Positions 32,883-41,867 of a stretch of DNA of 64,000 bases are shown here, piece after piece. A program made the position numbers and the translations under genes. The DNA is from Methylobacterium jeotgali (GTDB lineage: Bacteria > Pseudomonadota > Alphaproteobacteria > Rhizobiales > Beijerinckiaceae): positions 1 to 64,000 of the forward strand of contig NZ_BPQR01000013.1 of NCBI RefSeq assembly GCF_022179345.1, written 5' to 3'. How positions within the stretch are numbered: the first letter of the stretch is position 1; each line of letters begins with the position of its first letter. A model generated the notes under the pieces. The model ran no database searches. It worked only from the letters and a program-made list of their open reading frames with translations, and had not been told where the DNA came from.

Positions 32883-33472
32883 TGCGGCTCCGACGCCGTC
32901 TCGCGGCACTCGCGATGCTCGCCCTCTGCCCCGGCCTCGCCGACGCGCAGGAGCAAACGGCGGACGTCCCCTGGAACCGCACCGTCACCCTCGACCAAGG
33001 CTTCAGCCTCGTCGCCCCCGAGGGCTGGAAACTCGAGGATGCCGGCGACGACGAGGGCGACGCCACCGGCCGGAGGCGGGTGCATCTCGTCTGCCGCACG
33101 CCGGCCTGCAAGCGCACGCAGGAGACCTGCACGCTGCTGCTGAGAGCCGAGCCTGTGGCCGGGGCGGACGACGCCGCACGTCTCGCCGGCCTCTACGCCG
33201 AGCCGCTCGCGCGGTACTTTCGCCTGCGCGCGGTGCTGAAATCGACGAGCGCGGGCGCGAGCCTGCGCAGCCCGTTGCAGACCCTGCGCATCGGGGAGCG
33301 CGACTGGACGGCCGTCGAGACCGACGCGAAGCACAACAAGAAGTCGGGCCTGTTCGCCGAGACGGTCATCGGCGGCCGCTACCTCGGGGCGATCTGCAGG
33401 ACCTGCGAGACCGGCGCCATCCGACACCGGGACGCCCGCGCCCTGCTCGCCAGCATCCGCCGGCGCGAATGA
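32879..33472 (+). CDS. Exported protein of unknown function
   Basis: A 197-residue protein with an N-terminal signal peptide (RLRRRLAALAMLALCPGLAD, cleavage after the ADA near residue 23). The mature part contains FSLVAPEGWKLEDAG, typical of small periplasmic domains, and four cysteines in CRTPACKRTQETCTLL and a later CRTC pair that could form disulfides. I do not recognise the family. Start overlaps the preceding stop (ATGATG allows either of two adjacent ATGs). It ends 21 bases before the convergent moeA end. Confidence 0.72.
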   Translation: MMRLRRRLAALAMLALCPGLADAQEQTADVPWNRTVTLDQGFSLVAPEGWKLEDAGDDEGDATGRRRVHLVCRTPACKRTQETCTLLLRAEPVAGADDAARLAGLYAEPLARYFRLRAVLKSTSAGASLRSPLQTLRIGERDWTAVETDAKHNKKSGLFAETVIGGRYLGAICRTCETGAIRHRDARALLASIRRRE

Positions 33473-33493
33473 AGCGCGCCGGATCGGGCGATG

Positions 33494-34714
33494 TCAGACC
33501 AGCGCCCGGTCGAGACGGATGATCCGGCACGGCGCCCCGGCCTTCCGGGCGGGCTCGTGCGGCGGGCGGACGAGGAGCGCTTCGGAGCGGCCGAGCACGG
33601 CGAGCATCGACGAATCCTGGCGCGACTCGGGATGGGCGACGGGCAGGCGGTCCGGCGCGGTGTCCAGGCTGGCGCGCAGGTAGTCGGCGCGCTCGTCGTT
33701 CTCGGGGAGGTCGCGCCCGAGCGTCGCCGGCTCCGAGCGGTCGGCCCCGGCGGCCGGGTCGCCGAGCAGCGCGCGGATCGCCGGCACCACGAAGAGCAGC
33801 CCGCAGACGATGGACGAGACCGGGTTGCCCGGTAGGCCGATCACCAGGGTCGACCCGAGCCGGCCGTGCATCAGCGGCTTGCCCGGCCGCAGGGCGACCC
33901 GCCAGAAGCCGAGCTCCAGCCCCTCGTCGCCGAGCGCCGCTTGCACGAGGTCGTGGTCGCCGACCGAGGCGCCGCCGAGGGTGACGAGGATGTCGGTGCC
34001 GGTGTCGCGAGCCCGGCGGAAGGCGCCGGAAAGCGCCGCCCGGTCGTCGCGCACGATGCCGAAATCGACCGGCTCGCCACCCGCCGCGCGGGCGAGCGCG
34101 GAAAGCGCGAGGCTGTTCGAGGCGACGATCTGGTCCCATTCCGGCGTCTCGCCCGGCGCCACGAGCTCGTCGCCGGTCGCCACGATGGCGACGCGGACGC
34201 GCCGGCGCACGCTGAGCGACCCGTGGCCGCCGGCCGCCGCGAGCGCGAGGCGGCGGGCGTCGAGGGTCTCGCCGGCGGCGATCAGGGGCTCGCCCTCGGA
34301 AAAGTCGAGGCCCGCACGGCGCAGGAAGCGGCCCGTTTCCAGGGGCTCGGCGGACTCCACGAAGCCGTCCCCGGCGGTCGCGTTCTCCTGGATCAGGATC
34401 GCGTCAGCGCCCGAAGGCACCGGCGCGCCGGTGAAGATGCGCACCGCCTCGCCGGCTCCGAGCGGTCCGGCGAAGCCGTGGCCGGCGGCGCTCACGCCGG
34501 TCAGGCGCAGGCGGCCCGGCAGATCGGCGGCCCGCACGGCGTAGCCGTCCATGGCGGAAGCCGGAAACGGCGGCTGCGTACGGCGCGCGGCGAGGTCGGC
34601 GGCGAGAACCCGCCCGGCGCCCTCGGCGACCGGCACGGTCTCGGCCTCGACGGGGCCGGCGACGCTCGCGAGGATGCGGGCGAGCGCTTCCGCGACGGGG
34701 ATCAGCCCGCTCAT
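33494..34714 (-). CDS. moeA: Molybdopterin molybdotransferase
   Basis: Inserts molybdate into adenylylated molybdopterin at the last step of molybdenum-cofactor synthesis. The 406-residue length and all MoeA regions fit: [15 protein letters not shown] at the N-terminus, [55 protein letters not shown] and GLPGNPVSS in domain III. The catalytic-region aspartates (AMDGYA and GGASVGDHD) are present. Its start overlaps the moaC stop by 4 bases, and it is the last gene of a trpG-trpD-trpC-moaC-moeA operon. Nothing is odd apart from the operon not continuing into lexA, which lies 9 kb away. Confidence 0.96.
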   Translation of the reverse strand: MSGLIPVAEALARILASVAGPVEAETVPVAEGAGRVLAADLAARRTQPPFPASAMDGYAVRAADLPGRLRLTGVSAAGHGFAGPLGAGEAVRIFTGAPVPSGADAILIQENATAGDGFVESAEPLETGRFLRRAGLDFSEGEPLIAAGETLDARRLALAAAGGHGSLSVRRRVRVAIVATGDELVAPGETPEWDQIVASNSLALSALARAAGGEPVDFGIVRDDRAALSGAFRRARDTGTDILVTLGGASVGDHDLVQAALGDEGLELGFWRVALRPGKPLMHGRLGSTLVIGLPGNPVSSIVCGLLFVVPAIRALLGDPAAGADRSEPATLGRDLPENDERADYLRASLDTAPDRLPVAHPESRQDSSMLAVLGRSEALLVRPPHEPARKAGAPCRIIRLDRALV

Positions 34715-35184
34715 GCGGCGTAGGCGCCGGAGCGGCCGCCATCCTTGGCGAGCAGCCGGATGCCCTCGATGCGCATGCCCCGGTCGGCGGCCTTCACCAT
34801 GTCGTAGATCGTCAGGCAGGCTACCGAGACGGCGGTCAGCGCCTCCATCTCGACGCCGGTCTGGCCCTGCACCTTCACCTGCGCTGTGACGCGCAGCCCC
34901 GGCAGGGCGTCGTCCGGCTCGCAGTCGACGCGGATGCCGGCGATCAGCAGCGGATGGCAGAGGGGGATCAGCTCGTGGGTGCGCTTAGCGGCCATGATGC
35001 CGGCGAGCCGCGCGGTGCCGATGACGTCGCCCTTCTTGGCGTCGCCCTCGCGGATCAAGCGCAGGGTCTCGGGAAGCATCACGACCCGGCCCTCGGCGGT
35101 CGCGGTGCGGGTGGTGACCGCCTTGTCGCCGACATCGACCATGTTGGCCGCGCCGCTGGCGTCGAGATGGGTCAGGGTGCTCAA
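34711..35184 (-). CDS. moaC: Cyclic pyranopterin monophosphate synthase
   Basis: Converts the MoaA product 3',8-cH2GTP to cyclic pyranopterin monophosphate. The 157-residue protein has all MoaC motifs: [39 protein letters not shown] with the catalytic region, [19 protein letters not shown] and the catalytic lysine in MVKAADRGM. The start appears to be a TTG at 35184 that overlaps the trpC stop as TTGA; this gives the usual [11 protein letters not shown]-like N-terminus, and no ATG or GTG precedes the conserved core. Such overlap predicts low-level coupled translation after trpC. Confidence 0.94.
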   Translation of the reverse strand: MSTLTHLDASGAANMVDVGDKAVTTRTATAEGRVVMLPETLRLIREGDAKKGDVIGTARLAGIMAAKRTHELIPLCHPLLIAGIRVDCEPDDALPGLRVTAQVKVQGQTGVEMEALTAVSVACLTIYDMVKAADRGMRIEGIRLLAKDGGRSGAYAA

Positions 35185-36026
35185 GCGCGCGCGTCCTTGC
35201 TGTCGCCGAAGAGCAGCCGGCGGGTGGCGGCCGTCACGTCCTGCTGCCGCATCAGGCTCTCGCCGACGAGGATGGTGTCGAGCCCGGCCTCGCGAAGGCG
35301 CAGCACGTCGGCGTGGCTCGTGATGCCGCTCTCGGCGACCGCGATGCGGTCGAGGGGGATGCCGGGCTTGAGCCTGATCGCGGTCTCGAAGGAGACCTCG
35401 AAGGTCTTGAGGTTGCGATTGTTGACGCCGATCATGCGCGTGCCGAGGGGGATCGCGCGGGCCAGCTCCTCGGCGTCGTGGACCTCGACCAGCACGTCCA
35501 TGCCGAGGTCGTGGGCGGTCTCGACCAGGGCTGCGGCCTCCTCGTCGTCGAGGCAGGCCATGATGGCGAGCACGCAGTCGGCGCCCCAGGCCCTCGCCTC
35601 GTAGACCTGGTAGGGCTCGAAGAGGAAGTCCTTGCGCAGCACCGGCAGGTGGCAGGCCTCGCGGGCCTGGGTGAGGTACTCCGGCCGGCCCTGGAAGGAG
35701 GGCTCGTCGGTGAGCACCGAGAGACAGCTCGCACCGCCGGCCTCGTAGGCGGCGGCGAGCGTCGCGGGGTCGAAGTCGGCCCGGATCAGCCCCTTCGAGG
35801 GCGAGGCCTTCTTCACCTCGGCGATCAGGCCGGGACGCCCTTTCGCGACGTGGGCGGCGAGCGCGTCGGCGAAGCCGCGGGGCGGGTCCATGGCCGCGGC
35901 CAGCGCCTCGAGCTTCGTCTGGGGCACGCGCAGCTTCGCCTCGGCGATCTCGCGCCGCTTGTAGGCGCTGATGCGGGCGAGCACCGTGCTGCCCTGCGCG
36001 CCTTCGGCGAGACTCGTGTCGGCCAT
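35181..36026 (-). CDS. trpC: Indole-3-glycerol-phosphate synthase
   Basis: Closes the indole ring in tryptophan synthesis (CdRP to indole-3-glycerol phosphate). The 281-residue TIM barrel carries [15 protein letters not shown] (catalytic lysine), [19 protein letters not shown] (second lysine), [23 protein letters not shown] and AVAESGI, all standard. The ATG at 36026 matches family length; a longer upstream frame is a trpD shadow. It starts 11 bases after trpD and couples to moaC. It is monofunctional, without a fused TrpF. Confidence 0.96.
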   Translation of the reverse strand: MADTSLAEGAQGSTVLARISAYKRREIAEAKLRVPQTKLEALAAAMDPPRGFADALAAHVAKGRPGLIAEVKKASPSKGLIRADFDPATLAAAYEAGGASCLSVLTDEPSFQGRPEYLTQAREACHLPVLRKDFLFEPYQVYEARAWGADCVLAIMACLDDEEAAALVETAHDLGMDVLVEVHDAEELARAIPLGTRMIGVNNRNLKTFEVSFETAIRLKPGIPLDRIAVAESGITSHADVLRLREAGLDTILVGESLMRQQDVTAATRRLLFGDSKDARA

Positions 36027-36037
36027 CGGGGCCCTCC

Positions 36038-37051
36038 TCAGGCGTTCGAGACGGCGACCAGTCGTGCCAGGGTCGCGCGGGCCGCGCCAGAGCCGATCGC
36101 GGCATCGGCCCGGGCGACGCCCTCCGCCAGCGTTCCCGCCACTCCGGCAACGACGAGACCGGCGCCCGCGTTCAGCACGGCGATGTCGCGATAGGCGCCC
36201 GCCTCGCCGTCGAGGACGGCGCGCAGCGCGCGGGCGTTGTGATCGGGGTCGCCGCCGCGCAGGTCGTCGAGCGTCCACAGCGGCAGGCCGACCTCCCGCG
36301 GGTCGATGCAGAAGCGCGTCAGATGCCTGTCCGCGATCTCCACGACCTCCGTCGGTCCCGTGACGGTGATCTCGTCGAGCCCGTCGCTGCCATGCACCGC
36401 CCAGACCCGGCGCGTGCCGAGATCGGCGAGGACGCGGGCGAGCGGCTCCGCCCACTCCGCCGCCGAGACCCCGAGGAGCTGGCGCTCGACGCCCGCCGGG
36501 TTCGAGAGCGGCCCGAGCAGGTTGAAGATCGTGCGCACCGGCAACTCCGCCCGCACCGGCGCGACGTGGCGCATGGCCCCGTGATGGGTCTGCGCGAACA
36601 TGAAGCAGAGGCCGGCCTGCGCCAGGCAGCGGCCGAGGCCGTCCGGATCGAGCCCCAGCTTGACACCGAGGGAGGCGAGCACGTCGGCGGCGCCGGAGCG
36701 GGATGTCGCGGCCCGATTGCCATGCTTGGCGACCGGCACGCCGCAGGCGGCGGCGACGATCGCGGCGAGCGTCGAGACGTTGTAGCTGCCGGAATGGTCG
36801 CCTCCGGTGCCGACGATGTCGATGGCGCCCTCGGGCGCCTCGACCCGTAGCATCCGTCCGCGCATGGCGGAGACGGCGCCGGCGATCTCGTCGGTGGTCT
36901 CGCCGCGGACCTTCAGGGCCGTGAGGAAGGCGCCGGCCTGCACCGGCGTCACCTCGCCGGAGAGCAGGTCGTCGAAGGCCGCGCGCGCCGCGTCGCGGCT
37001 CAGCGCCTCGCCGGCCGCGACCTTCGCGAGATGTGTCCTGAAGGAGTGCAT
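36038..37051 (-). CDS. trpD: Anthranilate phosphoribosyltransferase
   Basis: Transfers phosphoribose from PRPP to anthranilate in tryptophan synthesis. The 337-residue protein shows the PRPP motif [17 protein letters not shown], then [19 protein letters not shown] and [18 protein letters not shown] at 37051 begins [17 protein letters not shown], as in homologues; the 38-codon extension upstream overlaps trpG and is rejected. The gap to trpG is 28 bases and to trpC 11 bases. Confidence 0.96.
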   Translation of the reverse strand: MHSFRTHLAKVAAGEALSRDAARAAFDDLLSGEVTPVQAGAFLTALKVRGETTDEIAGAVSAMRGRMLRVEAPEGAIDIVGTGGDHSGSYNVSTLAAIVAAACGVPVAKHGNRAATSRSGAADVLASLGVKLGLDPDGLGRCLAQAGLCFMFAQTHHGAMRHVAPVRAELPVRTIFNLLGPLSNPAGVERQLLGVSAAEWAEPLARVLADLGTRRVWAVHGSDGLDEITVTGPTEVVEIADRHLTRFCIDPREVGLPLWTLDDLRGGDPDHNARALRAVLDGEAGAYRDIAVLNAGAGLVVAGVAGTLAEGVARADAAIGSGAARATLARLVAVSNA

Positions 37052-37079
37052 GACTTCGAAGCGCCGGCCGTGTCGGGCG

Positions 37080-37694
37080 TCAATGCACGCCGCGGCCGGG
37101 GTTGTCACGCGCCTGGTTCCAGGCGGCGGCGATGTCGAGGAAGTTGCGCAGGATGCGGCCGCCATGCTCCGAGAGCACGCTCTCCGGATGGAACTGCACG
37201 CCGTGCACCGGCAGGCTGGTGTGCTCCAGGCCCATCACCAGCCCGTCCGCCTCGGCCGTGACGGCAAGCGCCTCCGGGCACCCGTCGCGCTCGACGATGA
37301 GCGAGTGGTAGCGCGTCGCCTCGAAGCTGTCGTTCAGCCCCCGGAAGATGCCCGTCGCCCGGTGGCGGATGGTCGAGACCTTGCCGTGCATGGGAGCTGG
37401 CGCGCGCACCACCTTACCACCGAAGGCCTGCCCGATGGCCTGGAGACCGAGGCAGACGCCGAAGATCGGCACCTCGCCGGATAATTCGCGTACCACGTCC
37501 AGGCAGATGCCCGCCTCGTTCGGCGTGCAGGGGCCGGGCGAGAGCACCACCGCGTCCGGCGCCCTGTCGCGGATGTCGGCGACGGTGAGCGCGTCGTTAC
37601 GCACGACCTCGATCGAATCCGCGAGCGGTCCGATGAGATGGACGAGATTCCAGGTGAAGGAATCGTAGTTGTCGATGACGAGGACCCTGGACAT
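37080..37694 (-). CDS. trpG: Anthranilate synthase glutamine amidotransferase subunit
   Basis: Class I glutamine amidotransferase that feeds ammonia to TrpE. Over 204 residues it has [19 protein letters not shown], the oxyanion region [13 protein letters not shown], the nucleophile motif [16 protein letters not shown] and the catalytic His-Glu in [14 protein letters not shown]. It may also serve p-aminobenzoate synthesis (PabA role), as often when only one copy exists. First gene of the trp-mo operon. No leader peptide with tandem Trp codons was found in the 157 bases upstream, so classical attenuation is not supported. Confidence 0.95.
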   Translation of the reverse strand: MSRVLVIDNYDSFTWNLVHLIGPLADSIEVVRNDALTVADIRDRAPDAVVLSPGPCTPNEAGICLDVVRELSGEVPIFGVCLGLQAIGQAFGGKVVRAPAPMHGKVSTIRHRATGIFRGLNDSFEATRYHSLIVERDGCPEALAVTAEADGLVMGLEHTSLPVHGVQFHPESVLSEHGGRILRNFLDIAAAWNQARDNPGRGVH

Positions 37695-37851
37695 CGCGCG
37701 CTCGTTCGGGTGCGGGTGCCGGCCCGCTCATGGCTCGCAGGGGGTGTGGGGCTTCCTCCGGCAGGGGTCAACCGCGGGGACGGCCCGGCTCGACATCCGC
37801 GGGCCGGATCGTGAAAGGTCCGGCGCGCCGGCGAGGGAGCGGAGGATCGGC

Positions 37852-38379
37852 ATGGCGGACGCGGTCGGCGCGGGTGGGCGGGAGTCGCGGGTGTTCACGC
37901 TGACCCAGGCGGATCTCGTCGAGGCTGGCGGAGCCACCTTCGACGCGAACCTGCGCCGGCCGAAGCTCCGGGCGCTCGCCGGAGCCTTCGCGCTGGTCGT
38001 CCTCCTCGTCGTCCTGTTCAAGGACGGGCCGGTCGTCGCCCTGGCCATGGCGATCACGCTGCCACTCCTGGCGCTGCTCGTGCCCTTCGCGCTGAAGCGG
38101 GTGCTGATCCCGGTCCAGACCCGCATCCTGCTCGCCCGCGACGCGCGCTTCCGGAACCCGTGGCAGGTCGCGGTCGAGCCCGACGGCCTCTTCGTCGAGA
38201 ACGCCTTCGGGGAGTCGCGCTACCGCTGGTCGGTGTTCCGGGACCGCCTCGACACGCCGAATCTGGTGCTGCTGATGCTCGGCACCGGCAGCTACGTGCC
38301 CCTGCCCCGGCGGGCGCTGAGCGCCGGGGACGCGACCGACATCGAGGCGCATCTGCGGGTCGCCGCCGCGTCGGGCTAA
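37852..38379 (+). CDS. YcxB-like membrane protein
   Basis: A 175-residue membrane protein with the YcxB-like build: a leading cytoplasmic strand region (RVFTLTQADLVEAGG), two helices at about 44-62 and 65-85, and a C-terminal beta domain (VAVEPDGLFVENAFGESRYR, then LMLGTGSYVPLPRRAL). It is a single-domain relative of the tandem protein at 31644-32882. The ATG at 37852 has GGAGG six bases upstream. It is divergent from trpG, with 157 bases between. Function unknown. Confidence 0.78.
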   Translation: MADAVGAGGRESRVFTLTQADLVEAGGATFDANLRRPKLRALAGAFALVVLLVVLFKDGPVVALAMAITLPLLALLVPFALKRVLIPVQTRILLARDARFRNPWQVAVEPDGLFVENAFGESRYRWSVFRDRLDTPNLVLLMLGTGSYVPLPRRALSAGDATDIEAHLRVAAASG

Positions 38380-38506
38380 ATCCGCGGGCGGATCGCCCAG
38401 TCGACCGCCGGTCTCCGCCGTGCGCGATCTCCATCCTTGCCTGGTCGACCAAGTGCTGGCAGGGCGCGCGACCGACCCTTCGTTCCACCTTCGATTGCAG
38501 AGCGGC

Positions 38507-39724
38507 ATGACGCCAGGTTTCCATCTCGCGCTCGTCAACGTCTTCACCGGCGACATCCAGGGCGGCCTCGGCCCGTTTCTCGGCACCTGGCTCGCCGAGG
38601 TCGCGTCCTGGGGCCCGGCGCGGGTCGGCACGGTGACGACGCTCGTCAGCTTCGGGGCCTTGCTGCTCAGCGGTCCGTTCGGAGCCCTGGTCGACCGGGT
38701 GCAGCGGCCGCGCCTTCTGATCGTGGCCGCCTGCCTTGCCATCCTCGCCGGGACCCTGCTGCTGCTGCCGGCCCGCTCGTTCCTCGGCGTCGCGGCGGCG
38801 CAGCTCGTCGCGGGCGCCGGCGGCACGCTCCTCATTCCCGCCGTCACCGCCCTGACGCTGGGTCTCGTCGGCAAGGAACGGTTTCCGAAGCAGCAGGGCC
38901 GGAACCAGGCGTTCAACCATGTCGGCATCCTGATCGCGGCGGGGATCATCGGGGTGGCGACGCCCTACGCCGGCCCGGCAGTCGCGTTCTGGGTGCTCGG
39001 CGCCATGGCGATCGCGGCGGCGGTCGCAGCCGCCACGACGCCCAAGGCCTCTTGGAACTCCCGGCGCGCCGTGGGCTGGAAGGAGGACGAGGAGGAGACA
39101 CCCGCACGCTCGCCGCTCCTGCGGACCTTCCGGGACCGCCGGCTCCTCGTGCTCGCGGTGGCGCTCGCCCTGTTCCAGCTCGGCAACGGCGGCATGCTCA
39201 GCCTGCTCGGACAGAAGCTCGTGGAGACCGGGGCCGGCGGCACCGCCTGGACGGCCCGCTACGTGATGGTCGCCCAGCTCGTGATGGTGCCGGTGGCGCT
39301 GCTCGCCGGCTCCGTCGCCGACCGCAGCGGCCGGCGCTGGCTGCTCATCGCCGCCTGCGCCGCCCTGCCGCTGCGCGCCCTCATCAGCGCCTTCGTGGAC
39401 GATCCGACCTGGCTGATCGCCGCCGAGGTCCTCGACGGGGTGGCGGCGGGCATCGTCGGCGTGGCGGTGCCGGTGGTCATCGCGGACATCACCTGGGGTT
39501 CGGGCCGCACGCAGACCGTGCTCGGCTCGATCAACGCGGTGCAGGGCGCCGGCGGCGCCCTCTCCGCCTGGTTCGGCGGGGTGGTGCAGGCCTGGCTCGG
39601 CTGGTCGGGCTGCTTCCTGGCGCTGGGCACGGCCGGGCTCGGGGCGCTCGCCATCGTGGTCTGGCTCAACGCCACCGCCGACGAGCGGCCGGCGAAACGC
39701 TCCGCCGACGCGAAGGCGGCTTGA
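38507..39724 (+). CDS. MFS transporter
   Basis: A 405-residue major-facilitator protein with about 12 helices. The MFS loop 2-3 signature is GPFGALVDRVQRPRLLI, repeated in the second half as GSVADRSGRRWLLI. A charged central loop (WKEDEEETPA) separates the two six-helix bundles. The substrate cannot be read; the family ranges from drug exporters to sugar and metabolite carriers. I chose the ATG at 38507, just before the first helix; an upstream GTG at 38420 would add 29 soluble residues. It converges on the methyltransferase gene with 4 bases between stops. Confidence 0.85.
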   Translation: MTPGFHLALVNVFTGDIQGGLGPFLGTWLAEVASWGPARVGTVTTLVSFGALLLSGPFGALVDRVQRPRLLIVAACLAILAGTLLLLPARSFLGVAAAQLVAGAGGTLLIPAVTALTLGLVGKERFPKQQGRNQAFNHVGILIAAGIIGVATPYAGPAVAFWVLGAMAIAAAVAAATTPKASWNSRRAVGWKEDEEETPARSPLLRTFRDRRLLVLAVALALFQLGNGGMLSLLGQKLVETGAGGTAWTARYVMVAQLVMVPVALLAGSVADRSGRRWLLIAACAALPLRALISAFVDDPTWLIAAEVLDGVAAGIVGVAVPVVIADITWGSGRTQTVLGSINAVQGAGGALSAWFGGVVQAWLGWSGCFLALGTAGLGALAIVVWLNATADERPAKRSADAKAA

Positions 39725-39728
39725 CCGC

Positions 39729-40481
39729 TCAGTCGGCCTCGACACGCCCGAGGCGCATGGACAGAGGCCAGGTGACCCGACGGCGCGTGGCGGGATCGCC
39801 CCAGTGCTCGGCGAGAGCCTGCCGGAATGCCGCAACCCGCGATGCGCCGCCGCGCCGCTCCAGCTCGGCGACCGCCGACCACGTGGCCACGTAGCCGACG
39901 AGATCGTCGAGCCCCCTGTCGCGCTCGATGGCGAGGGCGGGCTGCGGCAGCTCGGCGAACGGAAAGGGCAGGCCGCGATAGCCCTCCTCGACGTGCCGCC
40001 GCTCGGGTGGCCAGCAGGGTCCGAGGTCCCGGTAGAACGCGGCCACGACCTCGCCCGGCGCCCCGTCGAGATGCGGGATGCCGTAGCTGACGAGGGCCAG
40101 CACCGCCCCCGGCCGCGCCACCCGGCGGACCTCCGCATAGAAGGCGGGCAGGTCGAACCAGTGCGCCGCCTGCGCCGCGGTCACGAGATCGGCGCTGCCC
40201 GGCGGCAGCCCGCTCGCCTCGGCCGGCGCCACCCGGAAGGCGAGGTTCGGCAGCACCCCCGCCTGCCCGATCTGCTCGACGCTGGCATCGGTGGCGACGA
40301 CCCGCTCGAAATGCCCGGCGAGCAGCTGCGCGAGCTGGCCGGTCCCGCAGCCGCAGTCGAGGGCGAGGCCCCGCCCCGGCGCGAGGCGCGCGAGATGCGC
40401 GGCGAGCGCGTCCGGGTAGCTCGGCCGGTGCGCCGCGTAGGCCGCGGCGCGGTCGGAGAAGTGATCCTTGAAGCCGGCCAT
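39729..40481 (-). CDS. Class I SAM-dependent methyltransferase
   Basis: A 250-residue methyltransferase of the type often annotated as trans-aconitate- or UbiE-like. It starts FKDHFSDRAAAYAAHRPSYP, a typical opening for this subgroup. SAM-binding motif I is ALDCGCGTGQLAQLLA, then VVATDASVEQI (motif II), FRVAPAEASGLP and TAAQAAHWFD (motif IV). The substrate is unknown. It lies 11 bases after the calcium/proton antiporter gene on the same strand and may be cotranscribed. Confidence 0.88.
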   Translation of the reverse strand: MAGFKDHFSDRAAAYAAHRPSYPDALAAHLARLAPGRGLALDCGCGTGQLAQLLAGHFERVVATDASVEQIGQAGVLPNLAFRVAPAEASGLPPGSADLVTAAQAAHWFDLPAFYAEVRRVARPGAVLALVSYGIPHLDGAPGEVVAAFYRDLGPCWPPERRHVEEGYRGLPFPFAELPQPALAIERDRGLDDLVGYVATWSAVAELERRGGASRVAAFRQALAEHWGDPATRRRVTWPLSMRLGRVEAD

Positions 40482-40492
40482 GGCGCTCCCCG

Positions 40493-41605
40493 TCAGGGGC
40501 TGAAGATCAGCACCAGGTAGACGAAGAACAGGATCAGGTGCACCGCGCCCTCCAGCACCGTCGTCCGCAGGCCGGAGAAGGTGAGCGTCGAGAGGATCAG
40601 CGTCATTACCAGGAGCGCCATCTCGGTCGGGGCGAGACCGAGGACCACCGTCTGCCCGGTCAGGAGCCCGACCGCCAGCACCGCCGGCACCGTCAGGCCG
40701 ACCGTCGAGGTCGCCGCCCCGAGGCAGAGGTTGATCGCCCGCTGCAGCTCGTTGCGGGCCACCGCCTTCAGCGAGGAGATCGCCTCCGGCGTGAACACGA
40801 TCATCGCGATGACGACGCCGCCGAGGGCGGTCGGCGCCTTCAGGGCGGCGATGCCGTGGTCGAGGATCGTCGCGAGGCTCTTCGACAGGAGCACGATCGG
40901 CAGGATGTTGGCGACGAGCAGCACCGTGTGGCGCAGGATCGCCGCCTTCGGGACCGGCGGCTTGCCGCCCTCGGCCGCCGCAGCGGCCTCGACGGCGCGG
41001 GCCTTCTCGCCGGCATCCATGAAGAAGTCCCGGTGCCGCCCGGTCTGGATGAGCAGGAAAACCCCGTAGAGCGCCACGGTGAAGGCGGAGAATGCGATGG
41101 CCTGAAGGGTCGTGAAGGTGCCCCCCTGCGTCGAGGTGGTGAAGTTCGGCAGCACCAGCGCGATCACCGTCAGCGGGATGATCACCGAGAGGAAGGCCGA
41201 GGCCCCCTGCAGGTTGTAGGATTGCTGGTGGTGGCGCAGGCCGCCGATGAGCAGGCCGAGGCCGACGACGCCGTTGAGCACGATCATCAGCACCGCGAAC
41301 ATGGTGTCGCGGCCGAGCGTCGGGGCGTCCTTGGCCGAGAGCATCACGGCCGAGACCAGCACTACCTCGATGATGACGATTGCCAGCGTCAGAATCAGCG
41401 TGCCGAGCGGTTCGCCGAGCATGTGGGCGAGTTCTTCCGCCTCGTGCACGACGCCGAAGGCGGCCCAGAGGATGACGCCGAGGAGCCACGCGAACAGCAG
41501 GCTCGCCCACATCGGGTCGGCGAGGCCGCCGAGCCAATCCTTGCCGTAGACCGTGAAGGCACCGACCGTCGCCCACGCGACCACCAGCCGAAGAATACCG
41601 CCCAT
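40493..41605 (-). CDS. Calcium/cation:proton antiporter (CaCA, ChaA-like)
   Basis: A 370-residue inner-membrane exchanger with about 11 helices that expels Ca2+ or Na+ in exchange for protons. The two alpha repeats with acidic cores are visible: HEAEELAHMLGEPLGTLILT in the first half and VIAMIVFTPEAISSLKAVAR with NLCLGAATSTVGLTVP in the second. A short hydrophilic, alanine-rich loop (about residues 185-215) splits the halves. The ATG at 41605 (MGGILRLVVAW) starts at the first helix; 44 upstream residues in the longer frame are arginine-rich and rejected. Ion preference is not determinable from sequence alone. Confidence 0.9.
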   Translation of the reverse strand: MGGILRLVVAWATVGAFTVYGKDWLGGLADPMWASLLFAWLLGVILWAAFGVVHEAEELAHMLGEPLGTLILTLAIVIIEVVLVSAVMLSAKDAPTLGRDTMFAVLMIVLNGVVGLGLLIGGLRHHQQSYNLQGASAFLSVIIPLTVIALVLPNFTTSTQGGTFTTLQAIAFSAFTVALYGVFLLIQTGRHRDFFMDAGEKARAVEAAAAAEGGKPPVPKAAILRHTVLLVANILPIVLLSKSLATILDHGIAALKAPTALGGVVIAMIVFTPEAISSLKAVARNELQRAINLCLGAATSTVGLTVPAVLAVGLLTGQTVVLGLAPTEMALLVMTLILSTLTFSGLRTTVLEGAVHLILFFVYLVLIFSP

Positions 41606-41867
41606 CACCCCGCCCGTCGCTCGAGAGTCGCAAAGGCTTCTGCCATCCCAAGCCTCGGAGCGACAGAGCGAATTCCGGCCCGCAGTGCGCTTGCGCACGC
41701 GATCGCGGACGCGACGGCCCGTACGCCGGCGAGCCATGCGAAACGCCCCATGGCCTCGCGGCCCCGTTGCGGCTAGAGACTGATGCTTCGCGAACCCGTT
41801 CCGGCCGACGCCGTCCTCCGCAAGCGATGCGGCAGGCGCCGCCGCCCGTGAGAGAGACCGTCACCCC

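Noticed and set aside
37695-37851. Trp attenuator or leader peptide before trpG
   Set aside because: No short frame with tandem Trp codons and no alternative hairpins with a T-run were seen.
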